NCBI GenBank assembly: GCA_026388535.1
Contig: JAPLJP010000164.1
Coordinates: forward strand, 1-35,017
Source: Deltaproteobacteria bacterium
GTDB lineage: Bacteria; Desulfobacterota; Syntrophia; Syntrophales; Smithellaceae
Length of the DNA stretch: 35,017 nt
Direction of reading: 5' to 3'
Shown here: positions 8,829-19,000 of the stretch, in pieces
Layout: each line of letters starts with the position of its first letter
Position numbering within the stretch: position 1 is the stretch's first letter
Program-made: the position numbers and the translations under genes
Notes under the pieces: generated by a model
Databases searched by the model: none
Told to the model about the DNA's origin: nothing
The model's input: only the letters and a program-made list of their open reading frames with translations

Positions 8829-9794
8829 TTGAAAAATTTCAGCATACTCTTTCCCAATAATTCTTTTTTAAAGATTTTATTGATTATCTCGTTTTTTGTT
8901 TTCGTGGCGGCATTTATTCCCGTGATCGGTTCCATTTGCCTTCTTTTTCTGCCCATGATTTTATTTCTTAACGGTACGGTTAATGACCGAATTAAAACCA
9001 CTGCCGCTTTTTTAATTTCCTTTTCACTGCTTGTTCTCCTTGCCCCATTATTGCGAATGGATCTGCCAGTTATCGCCATTTTTACTATGGGCATGGCCGG
9101 TTTGCTTGTCCACATGATTGCGGTGCAAAACGGTTCAGTTGAAAAAACAATTATTTATCCGGCTATTTTTATTATTGCCGCCATTTGTTTATATTTCATT
9201 TACGGCGGTTTTGTACTTTCCGTGAATCCATGGCAACTTGTTGAAAAATATATCGCCTCGACAATCGAAGAAAATGTGAAGCTCTATAGCCAGTTGCCCC
9301 TGAAGGCGGAAGATATCAATTTTATTCAAGATAATAAAAAGAACATAATAGATGGTTTAACACGGATATTTCCGGCGATAATAGTTATGGGTTCGGCATT
9401 TATTATCTGGATAAATTTTCTTCTGGGGAAGAGAATTCTTAACAAAGCCGGTATCATCTATCCCGTGTTTGCCACCCTTGCTCATTGGAAGGCCTCGGAA
9501 TCCATCATCTGGATTTTTATCATCTCCGGCGCTCTTTTCTTTGTGCCGCATAAGGACGCAAATTTCATCGGCTTAAACATATTTCTGGTGATGTGCTTTG
9601 TATATTTTCTGCAAGGTCTTGCTATCGTTAGCTTCTTTTTTCAGAAGAAAAACGCGCCGCTCTTTTTTCGCTATATTTTTTATTTTTTAATTGCAGTTCA
9701 ACAATTCCTTGTGATACCTATAGCAATAATAGGATTATTTGATATCTGGATTGATTTCAGAAAGTTTTTTCAAAAAGACCAGACAACGGCTTAA
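8829..9794 (+). CDS. DUF2232 (YybS-like) multispanning membrane protein
   Basis: 321 aa, very hydrophobic, with roughly eight predicted membrane helices (for example FLKILLIISFFVFVAAFIPVIG and the C-terminal FFRYIFYFLIAVQQFLVIPIAIIGLF). Position between rpsR and rplI together with this topology fits the DUF2232/YybS family, which often occupies this spot in Desulfobacterota and Firmicutes. Function is unknown; the fold has been compared with transporter substrate-binding membrane components, but nothing here shows a substrate. The TTG start is the ORF-track choice. The upstream GAGCAGGT is a weak ribosome binding site, so the exact start is uncertain by some residues. The stop lies 37 bp before rplI. 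Confidence 0.8.
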   Translation: MKNFSILFPNNSFLKILLIISFFVFVAAFIPVIGSICLLFLPMILFLNGTVNDRIKTTAAFLISFSLLVLLAPLLRMDLPVIAIFTMGMAGLLVHMIAVQNGSVEKTIIYPAIFIIAAICLYFIYGGFVLSVNPWQLVEKYIASTIEENVKLYSQLPLKAEDINFIQDNKKNIIDGLTRIFPAIIVMGSAFIIWINFLLGKRILNKAGIIYPVFATLAHWKASESIIWIFIISGALFFVPHKDANFIGLNIFLVMCFVYFLQGLAIVSFFFQKKNAPLFFRYIFYFLIAVQQFLVIPIAIIGLFDIWIDFRKFFQKDQTTA

Positions 9795-9831
9795 TTTATT
9801 CATCACTATTTTTACACGACGGAGGATTTTC

Positions 9832-10284
9832 ATGAAAGTAATTCTGAAGCAAAATGTGCCTTCTTTAGGCAAGGCCGGTAATGTGATTAAAGTTAATGAC
9901 GGATATGCCCGCAATTTTTTAATTCCGAAAGGTTTGGCTACCGAAGCTGACGAAAAAAATATCAAAACCTTTGAACATGAGAAAAAAAATATTTTAAAAA
10001 AGATGGCGAAGGAGAATAAGGATGCCAATGCTCTGGCAGATGTTTTATCAAATTTAACCATAACAATCGCCCGTAAAGTGGGCGATCAGGATAAAATTTT
10101 CGGATCGGTGACGACCAAAGACATAGAAACAGCGCTTAAAGAAAAGGGCTACGACATTAATAGAAAAATGATCGTCCATGAACATGGCGAGCATATAAAG
10201 TCGTTGGGCGAGTTTAAAATAAAATTAAAATTAACACATGATGTGGAAACAGAAATTAAACTGATTGTTACTGGCGAATATTAA
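9832..10284 (+). CDS. rplI: 50S ribosomal protein bL9
   Basis: 150 aa using the ATG at 9832, which has GGAGGA six bases upstream. The ORF track begins at 9739, inside the DUF2232 gene, but the family N-terminus is MKVILKQNVPSLGKAG, so the shorter start is right. L9 binds 23S rRNA domain V with its N-terminal domain and reaches out from the L1 side of the ribosome. The N-terminal signature GxxVxVxxGYARNFLIPKGLA is present, followed by a long charged connecting helix (~residues 42-75) and the C-terminal domain (KIFGSVTTKDIETALKEKG). The stop codon overlaps the dnaB start (TAATG), so the two are translationally coupled. Confidence 0.97.
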   Translation: MKVILKQNVPSLGKAGNVIKVNDGYARNFLIPKGLATEADEKNIKTFEHEKKNILKKMAKENKDANALADVLSNLTITIARKVGDQDKIFGSVTTKDIETALKEKGYDINRKMIVHEHGEHIKSLGEFKIKLKLTHDVETEIKLIVTGEY

Positions 10285-11642
10285 TGAGAGACATTGATCC
10301 TTCTTTATACAAGCTTCCGCCGCAAAATATCGAGGCCGAACAGTCTATCCTTGGTAGTATACTGCTGGAAAACAGCGCTATCAACAGCGTTCTTGAAATT
10401 CTATCACCGGGTGATTTTTACAATGAAGCTCATCGGAAAATTTTCAAGATCATAGTTGAGCTTTCTGAAAGAAACGAGCCGGTTGATCTTATTACTTTAA
10501 GCAACGCCCTGAAAGATAAAAATATGCTGGACCCGGTGGGAGGCGTGGCGTATCTCGCTTCCCTTGTGGATAACGTCCCCTCGGCGGCCAACGCCGCTAA
10601 TTACTCCAAGATTGTTAAGGAGAAAGCGATTCTCCGTGGATTAATCGGTTCAGCGACGGAGATTATCGATAGTTGCTATGAAACCGGTTCCGACGTTGAT
10701 CAGGTTCTGGATAAAGCCGAACACAGTATTTTTGAAATTTCTGAAAATAAAGTGCGCCCCGCTTTTTTCCCGATAAGGGATATTGTCAAGGACAGCTTTC
10801 GTTCAATTGAAGATTTATATTCCCGCAAAGAACTGATTACCGGAGTGCCGACCGGTTTTGAAAAAATTGATGATTTAACTTCCGGCCTGCAGAAATCAGA
10901 ACTGATCATTATTGCCGGACGTCCCAGCATGGGCAAAACAGCTTTCGCCCTGAACATTGCCCTGTTCGCCGCACTGGAAGCGCAGACGCCCGCCGCTATT
11001 TTTTCATTGGAAATGTCCAAGGAACAGCTTGCTTTTCGATTACTCGCGTCCGAGGGCAGGGTTGATTCTCAGCGTTTGAGAAAAGGTTTTTTGGGCGAAA
11101 CCGATTGGCCGAAACTGACGACCGCTGCCGGCCGTCTTTCCGATGCTCCGCTCTTCATTGATGATACTCCCGCTATTACTGTCTTGGAAATGAAAGCTAA
11201 ATCACGCAGGCTGAAAGCCGATTCCGGACTGGGATTGATTGTCGTGGACTACATTCAACTGATGCGTTCTGGAAGTTATCGAGATTCCCGCGAACAGGAA
11301 ATATCGGAAATCAGCCGCTCCTTAAAGGCTCTGGCCAAGGAACTGAGAGTGCCCGTTGTCGCCCTTTCACAGCTGAACCGCAAAGTGGAAGATCGCACCA
11401 ACCGCCGTCCGCAAATGGCGGATTTAAGAGAATCCGGCGCTATTGAACAGGACGCCGACGTTATCGCTTTTATTTACCGTGACGAAGTTTATAACAAAAC
11501 AGAAGAAAATCCCGAAAAAGGAACCGCAGAAATTATCATCGCCAAACAAAGAAACGGCCCCACCGGAACAGTTAAGCTCGCCTTTGTGGACAAATATACG
11601 AGTTTCCAGAATCTTGCCCGGGTGGAATCTCCTGAAAGTTAG
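10284..11642 (+). CDS. dnaB: Replicative DNA helicase DnaB
   Basis: 452 aa, the usual length. It unwinds DNA at the replication fork as a hexamer using ATP and interacts with primase and the helicase loader. The N-terminal primase-interacting domain (PPQNIEAEQSILGSILLE) is clear. The RecA-like C-terminal domain has Walker A GRPSMGKT at residues 212-219, Walker B LIVVDYIQLM and the LSQLNRKVEDR / RPQMADLRESGAIEQDAD motifs that end DnaB helicases. The ATG overlaps the rplI stop by one base. No intein is seen. It is the last gene of the block and is followed ~65 bp later by an intrinsic terminator. Confidence 0.98.
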   Translation: MRDIDPSLYKLPPQNIEAEQSILGSILLENSAINSVLEILSPGDFYNEAHRKIFKIIVELSERNEPVDLITLSNALKDKNMLDPVGGVAYLASLVDNVPSAANAANYSKIVKEKAILRGLIGSATEIIDSCYETGSDVDQVLDKAEHSIFEISENKVRPAFFPIRDIVKDSFRSIEDLYSRKELITGVPTGFEKIDDLTSGLQKSELIIIAGRPSMGKTAFALNIALFAALEAQTPAAIFSLEMSKEQLAFRLLASEGRVDSQRLRKGFLGETDWPKLTTAAGRLSDAPLFIDDTPAITVLEMKAKSRRLKADSGLGLIVVDYIQLMRSGSYRDSREQEISEISRSLKALAKELRVPVVALSQLNRKVEDRTNRRPQMADLRESGAIEQDADVIAFIYRDEVYNKTEENPEKGTAEIIIAKQRNGPTGTVKLAFVDKYTSFQNLARVESPES

Positions 11643-11708
11643 ACTTACCAGGAAATAACTAATATGGTGTCCGCCAATTACAATTAGATCGACTGCGTGA
11701 TTCAAAAA

Positions 11709-11747
11709 GAAAAGACCCCATAACCTTACAGGCTAAGGGGTCTTTTT
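11709..11747. terminator. Bidirectional intrinsic terminator between dnaB and the OmpA-like gene
   Basis: AAAAGACCCC (11710-11719) pairs with GGGGTCTTTT (11737-11746) across a ~17-base loop, with a T-run on the plus strand and a matching A-run upstream. It sits between two convergent genes, so it can end transcription from both sides. Confidence 0.88.
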
Positions 11748-11774
11748 ATTTCAGATTTCTAAAATGCTACAGGT

Positions 11775-12917
11775 TTATTTTATTATTAATGTATTGATGA
11801 CAGCCTCAACCCTGCGATTCTTCTGCCGTCCTTCTTTTGTGTCATTACCGGCTATCGGTCTGGTTTCTCCATAACCAACAGCGGTAATTGTGGCTTGATC
11901 TATCCCGAATTTATCGATTAAGTATTGACGTACACTTTCAGCTCTGTTCTGAGACAGTGTGACATTGTGTTCCTCTGTGCCGACATTATCGGTATGTCCT
12001 TCGATAACAACGTTATTCTGGGGATACGCTTTCATAAAATCGGCTACTTTCTTAATATCTTCATAATATTTTTTCTTAACATAAAACTTATTGGTATCAA
12101 ATTCTACATTAAGCGTGATGGATATCTTCTCATGAACACAGCCGTCTTTATCTACCTTAGCACCGGCGGGTGTATTTGGGCACTTGTCAAGGTAATCGGG
12201 AACGCCGTCCTTATCGGAATCAAGCGGACAACCATCCTTGTCTACAGCCACGCCAGCCGGTGTATCGGGGCACTTATCAAGATTATCGGGAACACCGTCC
12301 TTATCGGAATCTACAGGTGGAGGTGGTGGAGGTGGAGGTGGAGGTGGTGGGGGGGGAGGAGGAGGTTCCTCAACCTTTTTTTCTCCGCCGAAGGCGAAAC
12401 AAATTCCAAAAGAGACAAGTAAGTCGTTATAATTGTCGTTGATCGGAAGAACATGCCGTACATCTGCCCGCAAAGCGATATCGTCCGTCATGAAAAGTTT
12501 AAACCCGGCGCCGTAATCGACAGAGAATTTACTCATATTAGGATCTCCGGGAGGAGTGGTATAATGAATTCCTCCGATACCGACCGCCAGAAATGGAACA
12601 AAGCGGCTCTCGGGCATGAAATGGTAAAGGCCTTCAATACCGTAACTAAATAGCTCAACTTCATTTTTACCGGGCATATCTTCAATTTCCGTTGGAACGT
12701 AGCCTAAAACTCCTTCCACGCCGATATTTTTTGTAAAGTTATAGCCGGCGCGCAAACCAGCGGTATATGTGTTTTTGAAATCATACTCGTTCCCCTCAAA
12801 GAAATAACCTCCAATATAAGGCGTAATTGAAATAGATCCTGCTCTTACTTCTGCCTGTGCTATAGTGGAGACAGCCATCAGCATTATGAGAATTATTAAC
12901 ATGCCAATTTTCTTCAT
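11775..12917 (-). CDS. OmpA-family outer membrane protein with poly-proline linker and type-3 repeats
   Basis: 380 aa. Signal peptide at ~1-22 (MKKIGMLIILIMLM, cut after AQA). Residues ~25-185 form an OmpA-like eight-strand barrel domain (ISITPYIGGYFFEG, GLRAGYNFT). A run of 17 prolines (~188-206) is followed by two thrombospondin type-3-like repeats (DSDKDGVPDxLDKCPxTPAG), probably calcium binding. The C-terminal OmpA/MotB domain (~270-380) has VVIEGHTDNVGTEEHN and SQNRAESVRQYL, including the conserved Asp and Arg that hold peptidoglycan. It links the outer membrane to the cell wall. AAGGAGG precedes the ATG and a near-perfect sigma70 promoter lies about 100 bp upstream. The poly-Pro run is coded by a simple GGT/GGA repeat (antisense view). 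Confidence 0.95.
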   Translation of the reverse strand: MKKIGMLIILIMLMAVSTIAQAEVRAGSISITPYIGGYFFEGNEYDFKNTYTAGLRAGYNFTKNIGVEGVLGYVPTEIEDMPGKNEVELFSYGIEGLYHFMPESRFVPFLAVGIGGIHYTTPPGDPNMSKFSVDYGAGFKLFMTDDIALRADVRHVLPINDNYNDLLVSFGICFAFGGEKKVEEPPPPPPPPPPPPPPPPPVDSDKDGVPDNLDKCPDTPAGVAVDKDGCPLDSDKDGVPDYLDKCPNTPAGAKVDKDGCVHEKISITLNVEFDTNKFYVKKKYYEDIKKVADFMKAYPQNNVVIEGHTDNVGTEEHNVTLSQNRAESVRQYLIDKFGIDQATITAVGYGETRPIAGNDTKEGRQKNRRVEAVINTLIIK

Positions 12918-13017
12918 AATATCCTCCTTTCATACTGGTTGTTTATGATAAACATATTAAAAACACGAATAAGCACGCGTGATGCGATTTGATATTTATT
13001 TTTTTTAATATTTTACT

Positions 13018-13046
13018 TATATAAGATTGCCTATATTTAATGTCAA
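13018..13046 (-). promoter_or_regulatory. Sigma70 promoter of the OmpA-like gene
   Basis: On the minus strand, TTGACA (13046-13041), a 17-base spacer, then TATATA (13023-13018). Both the boxes and the spacing are near consensus. It lies in the gap between the glucan synthase stop and the OmpA-like start, giving a 5' leader of roughly 95 bases. Confidence 0.8.
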
Positions 13047-13072
13047 GGAAATATTTATATAAATTTCAAAGT

Positions 13073-16000
13073 TCAAATTCTTACATAAACCCTGTGTTCT
13101 TGGCCGTCATCAAGAAGAATAATGGTTTTTTCGCTTTGCTTTATTCCATCTATTATGACTTGCGTTTCTTTCTCTCCATTCTGCGCGCGCGAGATGATGA
13201 TGCGGTAGATTGTTTTTCCATATCGGTAATCTAAACTGAAACCATCCCAATCCGCGGGAAGACAAGGCATGAAACACAGTTTGTTTCCCTCACGCTTCAG
13301 TCCCAGGAGTGATTCCACGATCAGCCGGTACATCCAGCCTGCCGAGCCGGTATACCATGTCCATCCGCCGCGACCTGTGTGCGGTGAAAGCGCATAGACA
13401 TCGGCCGCGACAACGTATGGCTCCACTTTGTAAGTATAAATAGCCTCAGATGAACTCGTATGATTTATCGGATTGATCATGGTCATAATTTCCCACGCTC
13501 GCCGATTCTCCTCCAAAGCCGCGAATGCCATAGCCGCCCAGACGGCTGCTTGCGTGTATTGTCCACCATTCTCCCTTACGCCGGGGACGTATCCCTTTAT
13601 GTATCCGGGATTCAAATTGGACTTGTCAAACGGCGGCTTCAAAAGCTGAACCAATCCAATGTCGCTGTGAACAAGATGTTGATTCAGTGATTCCATGGCC
13701 TGACGCGAACGATCAGCTTTCCCGGCTCCGGACAAAACGGACCAGCTTTGGACAACCGAATCAATCCGACATTCAGGATTTTTAGCAGAACCGAGAGGCG
13801 AACCATCATCGAAGTAAGCGCGCCGGTACCACAAACCATCCCATCCATACTGTTCGATATTCAAACGCAATTGCGACGCCTCTTTTTTACAATATTCGCC
13901 AAAAGGCGTGTCGCCGCGATGACACGCAATTTTCGCAAATTGTATAAGGACTTCATAAAGGAAAAATCCCAGCCAGACGCTTTCTCCTTTTCCCTTTATC
14001 CCCACCATGTTCATGCTGTCGTTCCAGTCTCCGGAGCCCATTAGTGGCAATCCGTGCTCTCCGAATCTGAGTCCCCTCTTAACGGCCCTTACACAGTGCT
14101 CATATAAATCTGCCGTTTCCTGAGACCGGCCGGGCAAATCGTAATATGAATCCTCTTCTGGGTTTACCGGACGGCCTTTAATAAAGGGGATAGATTCATC
14201 CAGTATCTCTGTGTCACCGGTATTTGATATATAGCCGCAGGTTGTGAGGGGCAGCCAGAGGTAATCGTCCGAGCACTGCGTGCGCACACCGCGGCCCGAC
14301 GGGGGATGCCACCAATGCTGCACATCTCCTGCCTGAAATTGGCGGGAAGCGCAAAGAAGCAGATGCTCGCGCGCAAGTTTTGGTTCGGTATGAATGAGAG
14401 CTACTACATCCTGCAGTTGATCGCGGAAACCGAAGGCTCCTCCTGACTGGTAATTTCCGGTTCGCGCCCAGAGACGGCAGGCCAGCGTCTGGTATAAAAG
14501 CCAGCCGTTTGCCAGTACGTTGAGGGACGGGTCGGGTGTTTTTATCTGCACTGCGCCGAGCGTATGATCCCAGTATTTTCGAACCTCTTGGAGAGCTTCG
14601 CTGGCCGCCGTTGCGTCTTTGAAACGCTGGGCGAGTTTCCGAGCATCATAGACATTTTGCCCCATGCCGAGCGTGAAGACGATTTCTTTTTCTTCCCCAT
14701 CAACCAGATCAAAGGGAACCTGAATTGCGGCGCAGGGATCCAATCCGGTGCCTACTTTTCCGGAAAGATGCTGACGTTTCATGACGGCAGGATCGGCAAG
14801 CGTTCCATTTCGTCCCAGAAATTCCGTCCGGTTGCCGCTTAAAGTTCGCGTCAGCGCATTTGTGTTAAAAAAGGCAATTCTGTTGGGAAATTCCGTGTTA
14901 TAAGAATTGCGCGCAAAGATGGCGCCGCTTTGGTGGTCAACATCGGTAATTACATGCATGGCGGTTTTCGTTCTAAGGTCGCCCAGAACCCATTCGGCGT
15001 ATCCCATAACAGAGATACGTCGCGGTCGTCCCGTTAAGTTTTTTATCTTCAACACGACAAATTTTACTGCCGCGTCCAGAGCAGCATAAACCCATACTTC
15101 GGAATAGATGCCGCGCTCTGTATGTTCGAAGACGCTGTAGCCGAAACCGTGCCGGGTGATGTATGATGTGCTTCCACGTTTGGGGAGCGGCATAGGTGAC
15201 CAGAAATGGCCGCGCTCCTCATCGCGGATGTAAAAAGCTTCTCCGCTCTTGTCGCTCACCGGATCGTTGTGCCAAGGCGTAAGCCGAAATTCGTGGGCAT
15301 TTTCGGCCCAGGTGTAGGCCATGCCGCTTTCGGAAATTACAGTGCCGAACAGAGGGTTGGCCAGCACATTCACCCATGGCGCCGGCGTTATCTGATCATG
15401 GGCGGTCGAAATCACATACTCGCGGCCGTCAGAAGTGAATCCACCAATCCCGTTGAAGAACATCAGATCATGACGCGGTGGAGCGGAAGCCGGAATGAGT
15501 GGGGGACGATGGGTTCGGCTAGGTATCAGCCGCGGCACTGCTGTTTTCAAACCGCCGCGCTGATTGATCTGGCTGGCCAGTGTCCCACTTCTGTCAGAGA
15601 TGATAATATGAGCGACAGTTTGAATAAGGATTCGATCTTCTTCTGATATCTGGTCTGTGGATCTGACAAAAATACCACCGAGCTGATCGTTTAATTTGGC
15701 GACGATGTTAGAGGCAATGAGTCCCATGATCTGGTCATGCAGAATTTGCCTGTATCCAGCGTGGTCTTCATTCCAGATTACGAGATCCACGGCCAATCCT
15801 TTTAATCGCCAGTAAGCGTGCGCCTGTACGAGTTGACGTACCAATTCGATGTTGGCCTGATCGGCAATCCTTAACAATACAATCGGTAAATCGCCGGATA
15901 TGGCGTATCCCCATAAGCCGGATTGCCCCCGGTTATTTTCGATAATAACACTTGGATCGGCGCGCAAGGAGGCATTGGCGTAAATCAGGGAACTGGCCAT

Positions 16001-19000
16001 TCGGCAGTAAAGCTGCGCTTCCGCCTCGGTGGCATTTATTTGCCGCAGGAGCACCTGGCTTTGCGTCCAGGACAGATCGAAAACACGATCGGCGATCCGC
16101 CTGTCCTGATATTTTTCGACCAGAAACAAAGCAGTCTCCCTGGTTTCGCTGATTCCTAAAACCATATCAACGGTGACCGATTGCTCCGGATCAAGAGATA
16201 TGCGGGACCGGATGGCGACAATAGGGTCAAGCACCGAACCTTGACTGTCTGAGAGCGTTCCGAAAAGATCGGTGGGAGAATCCATCGCTTTTGGATTCCG
16301 GACGGTGTTTCCGCGACCGATGAACCGCATCCTGTCAGTCTCGTAGGAAATCTGCTCAATCTCCGTTTGGTGCACGGACATTAAGTGAATCATCCAGGGA
16401 TTCTTTTCGCCCTCGGAACGCGGCCGTCGAGTGCAAAGGATCGCCCGGCGCTGTTCGATGATCTCAGTTTGAACAAAGAGATTGCTGAACGCGGGATGGA
16501 TTTTATCGGTGGCAGGCGGCGCGAGAACAACCTCAGCGTAACTGGTTACGTCAATTGTTTTGCGCAACCGCGAATGGTTTGTGATGGTGGCGCGGCGTAG
16601 TTCGATGTCATCTTCCGGCGAAACAACGATCTCTGTGTGGATGTCAAAATCATGTTCCCGGCGGCGAAATTCTACGCGACCATCCGAAAAAATAGCTTCG
16701 TAATGCAGAGGTTGTTTAAGCGTCGGCTGATAAGCTGTTGACCAGACTTCCCCGCTTGTTACGTCGCGAATATAACAGAAAGTGCCGAAATTGTCGCAGG
16801 TGCTGTCTTCCAGAAAACGGGTGATGGCTATGTCCTTCCAACGGCTGTAGCCGCCGCCTGCGTTTGTCATCATTAAATGATATCTGCCGTTCGAAAGCAA
16901 CTGCACTTCCGGAACAGGTGTGTCGGGAGTGTTGAAAACACGCACAGGTGTTTCCATGACAACTGCTTCCCGCTGTGAATTGGCGAGTTCGGCGGGCGAT
17001 GTGTAAAAGGCGATGGCTTTAGGAACCCTCTCCTGAAGCAACAACATGGATGACTGGAATAATGGTTCCGATTCAAATCGTTTCTGCATAGGTTGGTTCA
17101 ATAGTAAATAGGCCAGAGCGAGCAAGGTCATGCCTTGGTGGTGCGCCATGAAGGAACGAACCACCGCGTGCGATTGTCCCCGCGACAGGCGCGACAGTGT
17201 GTAATCTATCGCTTCATAGAAACCGAATCTTCCTTCAAATCCCGCCGCGGAAAGCTTTTCCAGATTCAGGCAAGCCTCTTCGGGTGCTACCATTAAAGCA
17301 AGCGCTGAGGCATAGGGGGCGATTACCATATCTTCGGCTAATCCACGCTTGAGACCCAGGCCGGGTACGCCAAAGGCTCGATACTGGTAGTTAAGGTGAA
17401 CGTCAATTGCGTTGTAGCCGGATTCCGAAATTCCCCATGGCCGGGAGTGTTTCTTTCCATACGCGATTTGCGCGGCTACAGCCGCTTTATAGGTCTGATC
17501 TAGAAGAGAGTGTTCATATGTCGGCATGACCAGAAGCGGCATGAGGTATTCGAACATGGAACCACTCCATGATACGAGTGCCGGTTTTCCGCCGGCGGTT
17601 GTAAGAAGCCTTCCCAGGGCGAACCAGCTTTCCTGTGGAAGTTTCCCCTGCGCGATTCCCACGAAAGTGCAAAATCTTGCTTCCGCCGCCAGCAAATCGT
17701 AGTAACTTGTATCCCGCCGCCAGTTACCGACGTTGTATCCGATAGACAGCAAATTACATGCCTTGTCGAACAGAAAATCATATTCCATCTGGGCGAAATC
17801 GTCGCATTGCTTCGCCAGTTTTGCGATATCCTCCATTATGGTCCCGGCGCTCCGGCTGGCGTCGGTAACGAGTCTTCTCACTTCACCAAGCTGCATAAGC
17901 TCATCAGGAGTTATATCAGCTTTCATCTGCTTATCAATGGCAGATAGCAATTGCGCTTCCAGACTGGTTACTTCCAGCAAAGTGGGTATATCATTTAACT
18001 TGGGCAGTTTGTGGATCATATCCGATAATGCCGGGTAAAATATCCAGGGAGTGAGAAACCGCAACTCATCAAGGGCGGCCCAGCATTGATCAGAGAATTC
18101 CTTTGACCACCATCGCAAGGGGCTATTGGGATCGCTATCAAGAGCATTGACTCCGGTAACCATTCCTGCAGCTGATGTCGCCAGTTTTTCAAGGTATAAC
18201 CGCATTCCCATGAGCGTGTTTGTTTCGGAAGTGATTGCCTCTCCCAGTTCCTTTTTAAGTTGAAAGAGAGAAACAGATTTTCCCGCCGTATCCTCGAAAA
18301 CATCAAGAGTGTCTTTAAGTCCCGCAAAGAGTTGCGAACCGGTAATTTTCTGATCAGGAAGGGAAAGGAGCCCCGACTTTAATGTCAGTAGATGACCGGA
18401 AAGATTTCCGCTGTCCACCGACGAAATGTAGAGGGGGAGCAGAGGTTCCAGAGATTGAGTATCGTACCAGTTATAGAAATGACCTTTTTGCCTGTCCATG
18501 GATTCCATCGTGCGTAGCGTGTTTGCCGTACGCTCGATTAACTGCCGCGTTGTGATATAACAGAAATCGCGAGCGGAGAGATTAGCCAGAAGAGACAGAC
18601 CCACGTTAGTGGGTGATGTGCGATGCGCAATCACAGAAACGGGTTGTTCCTGATAGTTGTCCGGCGGCAACCAATTATCTTCCGGACCAACAAAGGTTTC
18701 GAAAAAAGCCCATGTTTTCCGGGAAATTTTCCTGAGAAAAATGATCTGGTCTGACGTCAATCTTACTTCACGGCGGGTTAATGGCCGGCTGACAAACCAG
18801 GCGATCAGGGGAGAAATCAGCCAGGTAACAAGAATAGGCCATGCCGCGATTAAAGCGGCCGGATGGGAAAAAAAGATGGTAATTGCCGTGACAACGGCAA
18901 ATATTGGAGCGAACCACATGGCCCGAAGATATCCGACTATGTCATGGCGATGATTTTGTTTTGGATTGTCCGAGGGATTCCATTCGAGAAGCCGTTTACG

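Noticed and set aside
9739-9831. Longer rplI start used by the ORF track
   Set aside because: Overlaps the DUF2232 gene and adds residues not in bL9. The ATG at 9832 has the ribosome binding site and the family N-terminus.
11925-12422. 165-aa plus-strand ORF opposite the OmpA-like gene
   Set aside because: Low-complexity Trp/Arg/Gly translation of the poly-proline tract; clearly a shadow.
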